A stretch of 64,000 bases of DNA from the NCBI GenBank assembly GCA_964369975.1, contig CAYJFZ010000001.1, positions 124,001 through 188,000 on the forward strand, read 5' to 3'. Each line of letters opens with the position of its first letter. Position 1 is the stretch's first letter. This stretch comes from RGIG3102 sp964369975. GTDB lineage: Bacteria > Bacillota > Clostridia > Oscillospirales > Ruminococcaceae. Shown one piece after another: positions 57,184 through 64,000 of this stretch. The notes beneath the pieces were generated by a model. The model worked only from the letters and a program-made list of their open reading frames with translations, had not been told where the DNA came from and did not search any database. The position numbers were made by a program, and so were the translations under genes.

Positions 57184-57702
57184 TTATATTGGTTTTACTT
57201 GTAAAAGGTCAAGCTCTGTTAGGGTATCTCTACCAAACATAGACACTTTTACACTTACTTTTAGGTTTTCGGTATCCATAGCTTCTACTACGCCGATAAA
57301 CCCAGATAATGGGCCATCTGTAATTTCTACATTGTCACCCACTTTAAAGTCGACTTTTTGAGTCTTTGTTTCAACGCCCATAGCATCTACTTCCTTTTGG
57401 GATAAAGGAGAAGGTTTTGAGGATGATGATCCTACAAAACGAGTAACACCACGAGTGTTTCGCACGATGTACCAAGTTTCATCAGTTAGTATCATTTTAA
57501 CGAAAACATAAGATGGAAACAATTTAACTTCTGTTTCTTTTCTTTTGCCGTCTTTAATTTCTACAACAGTCTCAACTGGCACTTTAACATCTTGTATTAA
57601 ATCGTGCAAGCGTCGGTTTTCAACCACAGCTTCAAGGCTGCTTGCTACCTTATTTTCATAGCCAGAATATGTGTACGCTACATACCATTTTGCCTCTTCC
57701 AT
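57184..57702 (-). CDS. nusG: Transcription termination/antitermination factor NusG
   Basis: Binds RNA polymerase and links it to Rho or the ribosome. The NGN domain starts WYVAYTYSGYENKVASSLE (residues 6-24) and includes LFPSYVFVKM; the KOW domain near the C-terminus has FKVGDNVEITDGPLSGFIGVVEAMD (in parts: GDNVEITDGPLSGF). At 172 residues it is the usual Firmicutes size. It lies 21 bp after secE. The rpmG-secE-nusG order is standard. Confidence 0.97.
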   Translation of the reverse strand: MEEAKWYVAYTYSGYENKVASSLEAVVENRRLHDLIQDVKVPVETVVEIKDGKRKETEVKLFPSYVFVKMILTDETWYIVRNTRGVTRFVGSSSSKPSPLSQKEVDAMGVETKTQKVDFKVGDNVEITDGPLSGFIGVVEAMDTENLKVSVKVSMFGRDTLTELDLLQVKPI

Positions 57703-57723
57703 AGTTTTACCCTCCCGCTTAAA

Positions 57724-57948
57724 TTAAATGTTTTGAAAAGCAAATTCACGGATAGCTGTCATTACAAAGTCTATTCCGAAAACAAATGCTCCAAGTACTA
57801 CAGCAACACAAATAACAACAGTTGTATTATTTACAATTTGTTGTTTTGTTGGCCATACTACTTTTTTCATTTCGCTTCTTATCTCTTTAACGCTAAAAAA
57901 ACTTTTAACTTTTGAGAAGAAACCTTCTTGTTTTTTCTTATCTGCCAT
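57724..57948 (-). CDS. secE: Preprotein translocase subunit SecE
   Basis: Small subunit of the SecYEG channel. A 74-residue protein with a basic N-terminus, the conserved amphipathic segment EIRSEMKKVVWPTKQQIVNNT (shown in part: MKKVVWPTKQQ) and one C-terminal membrane helix (VVICVAVVLGAFVFGIDFVM). It sits between rpmG (16 bp) and nusG (21 bp). Confidence 0.97.
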   Translation of the reverse strand: MADKKKQEGFFSKVKSFFSVKEIRSEMKKVVWPTKQQIVNNTTVVICVAVVLGAFVFGIDFVMTAIREFAFQNI

Positions 57949-57964
57949 AAGTTAATCACACTCC

Positions 57965-58114
57965 TTATTTAGTTTCTTTGTGTTGAGTGTGTTTTTTGCA
58001 AAAACGACAATACTTGTTAGCTTCAATCCTGTCAGGAGTGTTCTTTTTGTTCTTCATAGTATCGTAGTTGCGCTGTTTGCATTCTGTACATGCAAGTGTA
58101 ATTCTAACTCTCAT
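57965..58114 (-). CDS. rpmG: Ribosomal protein L33
   Basis: A 49-residue ribosomal protein. The sequence MRVRITLACTECKQRNYDT, then KNKKNTPDRIEANKYC and RFCKKHTQHKETK, with two CxxC pairs (Cys9/12 and Cys36/39), marks the zinc-binding form of L33. It is the first gene of the secE-nusG transcript. GGAGG lies ahead of the ATG. The cysteine-containing version is usually the zinc-replete form. Confidence 0.96.
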   Translation of the reverse strand: MRVRITLACTECKQRNYDTMKNKKNTPDRIEANKYCRFCKKHTQHKETK

Positions 58115-58141
58115 ATCGGCACCTCCATTAAAGTTAGCCTC

Positions 58142-58195
58142 CCTCTACGCTCCTGCAAAAATTTTTTGCATAAAAAAAATAACCTGCAATAGAGG
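58142..58195 (-). promoter_or_regulatory. Structured 5' leader of the rpmG-secE-nusG transcript
   Basis: On the minus strand CCTCTA (58195-58190), near the expected start point, can pair with TAGAGG (58147-58142). Inside is the near-perfect palindrome TGCAAAAAATTTTTGCA (58170-58154). The second arm adjoins a GGGAGG sequence, then the rpmG ribosome binding site follows. Confidence 0.4.
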
Positions 58196-58202
58196 TATCT
58201 AT

Positions 58203-58231
58203 AATATAGCATAAACTATAGCCTTAGTCAA
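58203..58231 (-). promoter_or_regulatory. Promoter of rpmG-secE-nusG
   Basis: Minus strand: TTGACT (58231-58226), 17 bp, TATATT (58208-58203). Confidence 0.8.
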
Positions 58232-58520
58232 GTATTTTTATAGGTAAGATATTAAGTAAATATGTAATTTATTGCTATTCTCACTCTATAAATCTATAAC
58301 AATGCGAACACTTTTGCTAAAAAACTAATATTTTGTGCATATTAGTTACAAAAAGATAAAAATTTTGTACATCTTGCTTGACATTATATAATAGTGTACT
58401 ATATTATTAATATATATGCAATAATTATTATTAATTTATTTATTTTTTTAAAATTTTTGTAATATATATTAGAATGATTAAATACACTGTAATATAATGA
58501 AAATGGTAAGGAGAATTTTT
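58232..58520. other. AT-rich divergent region between rpmG and ddl promoters
   Basis: This part of the 406-bp gap between rpmG and ddl has the ddl promoter and a leader of about 110 bases. I see no gene, tRNA or riboswitch core in it. Confidence 0.6.
58378..58405 (+). promoter_or_regulatory. Promoter of the ddl operon
   Basis: A perfect TTGACA (58378-58383), 16 bp, TATATT (58400-58405). Confidence 0.75.
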
Positions 58521-59600
58521 ATGGCAAAAATTAAAGTATGCGTTCTTTTTGGCGGAGTATCAAATGAGTATGCCGTTAGTTTAATGAGTGCAAAGAGCGT
58601 TATTGATAATATACCTTCTGAAAAATATGATGTTGTGAAAGTGGGGATAACTAAAAAAGGCAGATGGCTGTTTTTCCCTGGCTCAACTGATGATATCCTA
58701 AATGATACCTGGCATACTCACGCTGACTGCGTGCCTTGCCTAATTAGCCCTGATAGGACAACTAAAGGCTTAATTAAATTAGACTCATCAAATCTAACTG
58801 TTGAAAAAATAGATGTGGTACTTCCTATTTTACACGGCAAAAACGGCGAAGATGGCACAATACAAGGCTTGCTTGATTTAAGTGGTATTCCTTATTGTGG
58901 CTGTGGAGTTACTGCAAGTGGTGTTTGTATGGACAAGGTTGTATTAAATAAAATCTTAGACTGGGCAAATATCAAAAGAGCAAAATGGGATTACATCTAC
59001 GATTACCAAAAAGCTGATTTTGAAAAAATAGAAAAAAGACTTAGTGAAAATTTAAAATATCCTATCTTTGTAAAACCTTCGTGTAGCGGCTCTTCTGTTG
59101 GCGTAAGTAAGGCAAACAACAAAGAGGAATTAAAATCTGCTATTAACATAGCTTTAGCCCACGATGATAAGGTAATTTTTGAAGAATTTGTAAAGGGCAA
59201 AGAAGTAGAGTGTGCAGTTTTTGGTAATGCTCCAGATATTTATACAAGTGAAATTGGCGAAATCGGCGCAAGCAGTGATTTTTACGATTACGATGATAAG
59301 TACATAAACGGAACAAGTACAACTTTCATCCCAGCGAGTGTTAGTAAAACTATAAGAGAAGAAATTCAGGCTATTGCAAAAAAAGCCTTCCTTTTAGCAG
59401 ACGCTAAAGGCCTATCAAGAATTGATTTTTTTGTAAGTGATGAAGGAGAAATCCTCTTAAATGAAATCAACACCCTACCGGGCTTTACAAACATCAGTAT
59501 GTATCCAAAATTAATGATGCACGATGATAATATGACATACCCTGAATTAATTGATGGCATTATCAATCTTGCTTTAAAGGGAGAAGACTATGCAAGATAA
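58521..59600 (+). CDS. ddl: D-alanine--D-alanine ligase
   Basis: Joins two D-Ala for peptidoglycan precursors, using ATP. The N-terminal KVCVLFGGVSNEYAVSLMSA (residues 4-23) has the Glu that binds the first D-Ala; VLPILHGKNGEDGTIQGLLDLSGIPYCGCG (in parts: LHGKNGEDGT and SGIPYCG) and the ATP-grasp region VKPSCSGSSVGVSK, with LNEINTLPGFTNISMYPKL near the C-terminus, are complete. I chose 58521 (AAGGAG upstream) rather than 58497. The product has 359 residues. It overlaps murI by 11 bp. Confidence 0.96.
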   Translation: MAKIKVCVLFGGVSNEYAVSLMSAKSVIDNIPSEKYDVVKVGITKKGRWLFFPGSTDDILNDTWHTHADCVPCLISPDRTTKGLIKLDSSNLTVEKIDVVLPILHGKNGEDGTIQGLLDLSGIPYCGCGVTASGVCMDKVVLNKILDWANIKRAKWDYIYDYQKADFEKIEKRLSENLKYPIFVKPSCSGSSVGVSKANNKEELKSAINIALAHDDKVIFEEFVKGKEVECAVFGNAPDIYTSEIGEIGASSDFYDYDDKYINGTSTTFIPASVSKTIREEIQAIAKKAFLLADAKGLSRIDFFVSDEGEILLNEINTLPGFTNISMYPKLMMHDDNMTYPELIDGIINLALKGEDYAR

Positions 59601-60396
59601 GGCGATAGGAGTTTTTGATTCAGGCGTTGGCGGACTTACTTGTATAAAAGAATTAGTCAAACTCTTACCCTTTGAAGATATAGTTTACTTAGGCGATACA
59701 AAAAGAATGCCCTATGGGCAAAACACAAAAGAAACTTTAATTGAATACACCCAAGCTGATGTCGACTTTTTAAAAAGGCGAGGTGTTAAAATGATAGCCG
59801 CAGCTTGTGGGACTGTATCCTCAAATGTAAGTATAGCTGAATTATCAAGGGTAGAAGTTAGTTACATTGATGTAATACAACCAACTGTAAATAAAGCTTT
59901 AAGTAAGACAAAAAATAATAAAATAGCCATTTTAGCAACTCAGGCTACTGTAAAAAGCGAGGTTTTCCCAAAAAGACTAAAAGAACTAAATAAAGACATA
60001 GAATGTCTTTCAATCGCCTGCCCCTTATTCGTTACCTTAATTGAAGAAGGGCATACCGATGACGAAATTATAAAAAACACTGCAAAAGAATATCTAAAAG
60101 ATATTAAAACTTTAGCAGTTGACACTATAATTTTAGGCTGTACTCACTTTCCTATAATTTCAAAAGTGATACAGGACATAGTAGGAGATGATATAATCTT
60201 AATAGATGCAGGCAAAGAAGCCGCAATAGAAATTAAAACTTACCTTTTAGAAAATGATTTAACAACTACTAAAAAAACAAATCCGCAAAGAGATTTTTAT
60301 ACAACATCTAACCCCTTATTATTCGATGAAATAGCAAAAATATTTTTAGGCTCAGATGTGGTTGTAAAATCGCAGTTAATCGACATAAAGGATTAA
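59590..60396 (+). CDS. murI: Glutamate racemase
   Basis: Makes D-glutamate for peptidoglycan with a two-cysteine mechanism. The N-terminal IGVFDSGVGGLTCIKEL (residues 6-22) and LGDTKRMPYG are diagnostic. The first catalytic Cys is in AACGTVSSN (near residue 73) and the second in LGCTHFPII (near 186). At 268 residues it is normal. It starts inside the end of ddl, with GGGAG in the ddl coding sequence as its ribosome binding site, so the two are coupled. The ddl-murI pairing puts two D-amino-acid steps of wall synthesis in one unit. Confidence 0.95.
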   Translation: MQDKAIGVFDSGVGGLTCIKELVKLLPFEDIVYLGDTKRMPYGQNTKETLIEYTQADVDFLKRRGVKMIAAACGTVSSNVSIAELSRVEVSYIDVIQPTVNKALSKTKNNKIAILATQATVKSEVFPKRLKELNKDIECLSIACPLFVTLIEEGHTDDEIIKNTAKEYLKDIKTLAVDTIILGCTHFPIISKVIQDIVGDDIILIDAGKEAAIEIKTYLLENDLTTTKKTNPQRDFYTTSNPLLFDEIAKIFLGSDVVVKSQLIDIKD

Positions 60397-60401
60397 TAAT
60401 T

Positions 60402-60824
60402 ATGAAAGAAAATGCTATAATAACAATTAAAAGCCAAATTTTAACAGACGAAGAAAAAGATGTAATAGATATAACAACAACAGGCAATTTCTATTCAAAA
60501 GACAATGAATATTTTATAAGCTATCAAGAAAGTGAAGCTACCGGCTTTGAGGGCTATACTACAACGATGTCAGCAAGAGGAAACAGCGGTGTTTCTATCA
60601 CTCGTGCAGGAGAGTTTTCTTCTACATTGCTTATAGAGAAAAACTCTGTTAATATTTGCAATTACCCAAGTAAATACGGGCATATAGTTTTAGATATTAA
60701 CGGAATAAACATAAATAATTCCCTAAATGAAAAAGGGGGTCACTTAGAATTTGAATACAGCTTGAATACAAGCGGTATGCTTTTGAGTGAAAATAAAGTA
60801 AGCGTAAATATTAAGGAGATTTAA
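60402..60824 (+). CDS. DUF1934 lipocalin-like beta-barrel protein
   Basis: A 140-residue cytoplasmic protein of the DUF1934 (YwiB-like) family. The family pattern is visible in DVIDITTTGNFYSKDNEYFISYQESE (in parts: IDITTTGNFY and EYFISYQESE), then TTMSARGNSGVSITRAGEFSSTLLIEK and the late LEFEYSLNTSGMLLSENKVSV. It is predicted to form a calycin-like barrel. Its function is unknown, but it almost always lies before argS in Firmicutes. It is 5 bp after murI and 5 bp before argS. Confidence 0.9.
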   Translation: MKENAIITIKSQILTDEEKDVIDITTTGNFYSKDNEYFISYQESEATGFEGYTTTMSARGNSGVSITRAGEFSSTLLIEKNSVNICNYPSKYGHIVLDINGININNSLNEKGGHLEFEYSLNTSGMLLSENKVSVNIKEI

Positions 60825-60829
60825 CTTAA

Positions 60830-62575
60830 GTGAATTTTAAACATTTTGATGGCGTAAACATCGCAAAACAACAAATTAAAGATATGATACTAAAGGGAGT
60901 AGCTACTGCTTTTAGTGATAAGGTGAGTGAATTAAAAGACTTCACCGTTGAAATCCCACAAGAGCTTTCCTTTGGCGATTTCTCAACAAATGCAGCTATG
61001 ACAAACTCAAAAGTAATCGGCAAAAATCCAAGAGAGATAGCCACTGCCCTTTTAGAAACTCTTGATTTTTCAAATACATATTTTGAAAAAGCTCAAATAG
61101 CAGGCCCCGGGTTTATAAACTTCTTTTTAAAAGAAGCTTACTTTAAAGACATAGTTACAGCTATTTTAAAAACAAAAGATGACTATGGCAAAACAAACTA
61201 CGGCCAAGGCAAAAGATATAATGTTGAATTTGTTTCAGCAAATCCAACAGGCCCAATGCATTTAGGAAACGCAAGAGGTGGCGCCTTAGGTGACATCTTA
61301 GCAGAATGCTTAACATGGTCTGGCTACAGTGTTACAAGAGAATTTTTAATAAACGATGCCGGCAATCAAATTGAAAAATTCGCCCTTAGTTTAGAAGCAA
61401 GATATATGCAAATCTTTGATGCTTCTTACCCTTTTGACGAAAAGTTTTATCAAGGCGCTGACATTATTCAAAGAGCTGAAGAATTTAAAGCAATTCACGG
61501 CGATAAGTTTGTATCCCTTCCTTTAGAAGAAAGAAAACAAGCTATCGTTGACTTTGCTTTGCCTAAAAATATACAAGATATGAAAGACCATCTTGCAAAA
61601 TACGATATAAGCTATGATGTGTGGTTTTCAGAGCAGGCTATGAGGGATAAGGGCGATGTAGAAAAAGCTATTAAAACTTTAACTGACAACGGCTACACCT
61701 ATGAAAGCGAAGGCGCTTTATGGTATAAAGGTACTGCCTTAGGCGAAGAAAAAGATGAAGTATTAATAAGACAAAATGGTATCTCAACTTATTTTGCAGC
61801 TGACATCGCTTATCATTATGATAAATTAGTTACAAGAAAATTTGATAAGGCAATAAATGTTTGGGGCGCTGACCACCACGGCCATGTAGCAAGGATGAAA
61901 ACAGCTATGAAAGCCTTAGGCGTAGATGATACTAAGTTAGACATCATCTTAATGCAACTTGTTAAATTAATGGGCGATGCAAAAGATGAAGATGGAAATG
62001 TGATTTTAGATGAAAACGGCAAAACGAAAAAAGTGGAAATCCGTATGTCTAAAAGAACAGGCAAAAGCGTAACTTTAGCTGACTTATTAGATGAAGTGCC
62101 TATTGATGCTGTTCGTTTCTTTTTCAATTTAAGAGAGCCAAACACACAGTTTTTATTCGACTTAGACCTTGCTTTATCACAAAGCAACGATAACCCTGTT
62201 TACTATGTGCAATACGCTCACGCAAGGATATGCAGCATATTAAAACAGCTTGAAAACGAAAACTTAAACATAGCTTCTTTAGACTCAGGACTTGATTTAT
62301 CTTTATTAAAAGCCGATGAAGAAAAAGAATTAATTAGGATTTTATCATACATGCCAAACGAAATTCTTTCTTGTGCAAAAACATACGATTCATCAAAAAT
62401 AACAAAGTATTCTATACTATTAGCAAGCCAGTTCCATAAGTTTTACTCTGCTTGCAGGGTAAAAAATGATGATGTAAACTTATCAAAAGCAAGGCTTAGT
62501 TTATGCGTTGCTACTATGTACGCAATCAAAAACTGCCTAAAAGTGATGAGGGTTTCAGCACCAGAACAAATGTAA
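60830..62575 (+). CDS. argS: Arginyl-tRNA synthetase
   Basis: Class I synthetase that charges tRNA-Arg. The N-terminal Add-1 domain (residues 1-110) is followed by the HIGH-type motif NPTGPMHLGNARGGALGD (about 137-154), then FAADIAYHYDK, the WGADHHGHVARM segment, RMSKRTGKSVTL in the KMSKS position, and the C-terminal DALR anticodon domain ending KVMRVSAPEQM. Starts with GTG at 60830, 11 bp after AAGGAG. At 581 residues it is normal. Last gene of the ddl-murI-DUF1934-argS run. Confidence 0.97.
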   Translation: MNFKHFDGVNIAKQQIKDMILKGVATAFSDKVSELKDFTVEIPQELSFGDFSTNAAMTNSKVIGKNPREIATALLETLDFSNTYFEKAQIAGPGFINFFLKEAYFKDIVTAILKTKDDYGKTNYGQGKRYNVEFVSANPTGPMHLGNARGGALGDILAECLTWSGYSVTREFLINDAGNQIEKFALSLEARYMQIFDASYPFDEKFYQGADIIQRAEEFKAIHGDKFVSLPLEERKQAIVDFALPKNIQDMKDHLAKYDISYDVWFSEQAMRDKGDVEKAIKTLTDNGYTYESEGALWYKGTALGEEKDEVLIRQNGISTYFAADIAYHYDKLVTRKFDKAINVWGADHHGHVARMKTAMKALGVDDTKLDIILMQLVKLMGDAKDEDGNVILDENGKTKKVEIRMSKRTGKSVTLADLLDEVPIDAVRFFFNLREPNTQFLFDLDLALSQSNDNPVYYVQYAHARICSILKQLENENLNIASLDSGLDLSLLKADEEKELIRILSYMPNEILSCAKTYDSSKITKYSILLASQFHKFYSACRVKNDDVNLSKARLSLCVATMYAIKNCLKVMRVSAPEQM

Positions 62576-62586
62576 TATAAATATTA

Positions 62587-62620
62587 AAAGCAAAGCATTA
62601 AATTAATGTTTTGCTTTTTT
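62587..62620 (+). terminator. Terminator of the ddl-argS operon
   Basis: AAAAGCAAAGCATTA pairs with TAATGTTTTGCTTTT (one G-U pair), then T residues. Confidence 0.82.
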
Positions 62621-62682
62621 ATTTACAATATATTATTTAAGGTGATATAATAAAATATATCATTACATAAGGAGTTTTATTT

Positions 62683-63504
62683 ATGACTAAAAACTTATTA
62701 TCCTTGCTAAAAAAGCCTAATATTTACAAAAGAAGTGATGAATTATTTTGGGAAGATGAGCATATTTCAAAAGAGATGCTCGCCTTGCATTTAGCCCCTG
62801 ATATTGCTTTAGCCAGTAGGACACATAAAGACATCGATTTAAGCTGTAGCTGGCTAAGAAGTATAATAAAAAAAGACAGTAAAATCCTTGATTTAGGCTG
62901 TGGCCCTGGTTTATATACAAAAAGGCTTTCAGACTATGGCTTTAATGTAGTGGGTATTGATTATTCTATACGAAGCATAGACTATGCCTTTAGCCAAGAT
63001 AAAAAAACAAAATACATATACCAAAACTACTTAGACCTTGATTTTGTTGATGAATTTGATGTAGTTATATTGATTTACTGCGACTATGCCGCCCTTACCT
63101 TTGGCGAGCGAAAAATATTACTTAGCAAAATCAAAAAGGCATTAAAGCCAAATGGTTTGTTTATTTTTGATGTTTTCCAATTTAATGAAGCTAATAATAA
63201 AGACATTGCTAATAGCTGGGAAATTTGCCCTGAGGGTGGGTTTTGGGATAGTAGGGGCTATACTTGCCTAACAGCTACTCATAAGTACGAAAACGATACT
63301 GTACAGCTTAATCAATATGTAGTAATAACTGATAAAACTATAAAGCAGTATTTAATATGGAATACTTTATTTTCTTATGATACTTTAAAACAAGAACTTG
63401 AAAACAATGGCTTTTACTTAAAAGAGGCTTTTGGTGATGTTAAGGGTAATGCTTATAGCAAAGACTCACAAACTATCTGCTTTATATCATCTATTAATAA
63501 ATGA
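62683..63504 (+). CDS. Class I SAM-dependent methyltransferase
   Basis: A 273-residue cytoplasmic methyltransferase. SAM motif I is SKILDLGCGPGLYTKRLSDYG split as KILDLGCGPGLYT (near residue 68), motif II NVVGIDYSIRSI (near 90) and motif IV FDVVILIYCDYAALT (near 126); the LKPNGLFIFDVF segment follows. The N-terminal SLLKKPNIYKRSDELFWEDEHIS (in parts: KPNIYKRSDELFW) occurs in a group of clostridial methyltransferases of unknown substrate. AAGGAG lies ahead of the ATG. It is monocistronic. Confidence 0.88.
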   Translation: MTKNLLSLLKKPNIYKRSDELFWEDEHISKEMLALHLAPDIALASRTHKDIDLSCSWLRSIIKKDSKILDLGCGPGLYTKRLSDYGFNVVGIDYSIRSIDYAFSQDKKTKYIYQNYLDLDFVDEFDVVILIYCDYAALTFGERKILLSKIKKALKPNGLFIFDVFQFNEANNKDIANSWEICPEGGFWDSRGYTCLTATHKYENDTVQLNQYVVITDKTIKQYLIWNTLFSYDTLKQELENNGFYLKEAFGDVKGNAYSKDSQTICFISSINK

Positions 63505-63672
63505 TAATTTTTTATTTAAAACAAGCCTTTAGCGAAGTAAAGGCAGTAATTATACCAAAAGTTCAAAGACTGTCTATTTATTAAATCAATTAACAAATAA
63601 TACAACTCAATAAAAAAGCAAAATAAACACCTATGAATAAATATAATGAAAAATTGAATTATTATTAAAAAT

Positions 63673-63710
63673 ACAAGTTGCAGTTTTTTTATGCTGTAAC
63701 TTGTTTTTTT
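63673..63710 (+). terminator. Terminator downstream of the methyltransferase
   Basis: ACAAGTTGCAG (63673-63683) pairs with CTGTAACTTGT (63694-63704; one G-U pair), then T residues. It lies 170 bp after the stop codon. Confidence 0.75.
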
Positions 63711-63831
63711 ATGTTTTATTTTTATATTGATAGATATTTTTATTATTTTAAAGTTTTATAAAATTTTAGTTTATTTTTATATGTTTTGAAAGAGCTTTAA
63801 CTATTTGTTTAAAATAAAATTTTGCATAAAA

Positions 63832-63856
63832 AAAGAGTGCCTAAAAGGCACTCTTT
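63832..63856 (-). terminator. Terminator of the MalY/PatB-type gene
   Basis: AAAGAGTGCCT (63832-63842) pairs perfectly with AGGCACTCTTT (63846-63856); the T tract is on the minus strand. Confidence 0.88.
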
Positions 63857-63870
63857 AATAGTATTAGATA

Positions 63871-64000
63871 TTATTTGCAGAATACTGGTGTTAATTTTTC
63901 GATACACTTTTTGATGTAGCTATTTGGTGTAGCACAGTTAAAGCGTAGGTGATGTTTACCGTGGAATGTACGGCCGTCGTTAACGATAACACCAACTTCT
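63871..64000 (-). CDS. MalY/PatB-family aminotransferase, C-terminal end (rest outside window)
   Basis: Only the last 42 residues are inside the window. They include EVGVIVNDGRTFHGKHHLRFNCATPN, given in parts as GVIVNDGRTF and LRFNCATP, where the Arg binds the substrate carboxylate, and end KKCIEKLTPVFCK. This end is typical of MalY/PatB-type PLP enzymes, which act as cystathionine beta-lyases or aminotransferases. The name is based on this tail only. The gene reads off the right edge. Confidence 0.75.
   Translation of the reverse strand, partial: EVGVIVNDGRTFHGKHHLRFNCATPNSYIKKCIEKLTPVFCK

Larger units (their letters stand above)
63505..63870. other. Intergenic stretch between convergent genes
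   Basis: 366 bp with no credible gene. It has a short GCCTTT/AAAGGC hairpin (63525-63544) and two terminators listed separately; the rest is AT-rich. Confidence 0.65.

Noticed and set aside
61816..62187. A 123-codon minus-strand frame opposite argS
   Set aside because: Antisense shadow of argS, with no ribosome binding site.

Overview
This window is a contiguous stretch of chromosome from an AT-rich, strictly anaerobic Bacillota bacterium, most likely a member of Clostridia. The evidence is an NAD(H)-linked multi-subunit [FeFe] hydrogenase, several ferredoxin-domain proteins, a cobalamin riboswitch, an L10 leader, Firmicutes-style housekeeping neighbourhoods (rpmG-secE-nusG-rplK-rplA, murI-DUF1934-argS, Asp23-FakA) and AGGAG-type ribosome binding sites. 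The standard bacterial code fits; TAA, TAG and TGA all act as stops. I saw no tRNA, rRNA, phage, transposase or CRISPR array.

Layout. 1-5 kb: end of ileS, an inverted-repeat-rich gap, a GT39-like membrane protein and a pentapeptide-repeat protein. 5-12 kb: a minus-strand operon hydC-HATPase-ferredoxin-hydB-hydA, divergent from a plus-strand operon DRTGG-HATPase-DRTGG-PHP. The shared 280-bp control region holds both promoters and a perfect palindrome. 12-24 kb: an orphan gene with alaX, a DUF308 membrane protein, a large repeat-bearing surface protein, an EFR1 ferredoxin-flavodoxin, lepA, a CoA-disulfide reductase with a rhodanese domain, and a repeat-bearing lipoprotein. 24-29 kb: M28 peptidase, fakA-asp23 and an NAD synthetase with a degenerate glutaminase domain. 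29-36 kb: a seven-gene run lrp-aminotransferase-DUF362-ispE-lipoprotein-Zn-macrodomain-SirTM, then deoD. 36-47 kb: a DUF401 transporter, small and large membrane proteins, a riboswitch-controlled btuFCD-type transporter, an FMN-binding-like lipoprotein, a GNAT, a NimA-like flavoprotein and a degenerate M24 peptidase. 47-54 kb: recG, a phosphoesterase, pncB, a YiiX-like protein, dacF and a degenerate phosphoesterase. 54-64 kb: rplL, rplJ with L10 leader, rplA, rplK, nusG, secE, rpmG, then ddl-murI-DUF1934-argS, a methyltransferase and the end of a MalY/PatB aminotransferase.

How the parts work together. The hydrogenase genes encode an enzyme that would couple NADH (and possibly ferredoxin) oxidation to H2 release. 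The divergent DRTGG/HATPase/PHP genes share its control region and look like an accessory or sensing module of unknown function. The Zn-macrodomain and SirTM pair forms a write-erase protein ADP-ribosylation module, here without the GcvH-L and LplA2 partners known from streptococci and staphylococci. The transport, cell-wall (ddl, murI, dacF) and translation genes are conventional.

Most interesting points: the divergent hydrogenase regulon with its palindrome; the stand-alone SirTM/Zn-macro pair; three enzymes in which several catalytic or metal-binding residues appear to be replaced (NadE glutaminase domain, M24 peptidase, one metallophosphoesterase); a repeated hairpin motif before rplK and rplA; and a fold-back non-coding element between ileS and the next gene. 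All assignments come from reading the sequence by eye; no database search was run.
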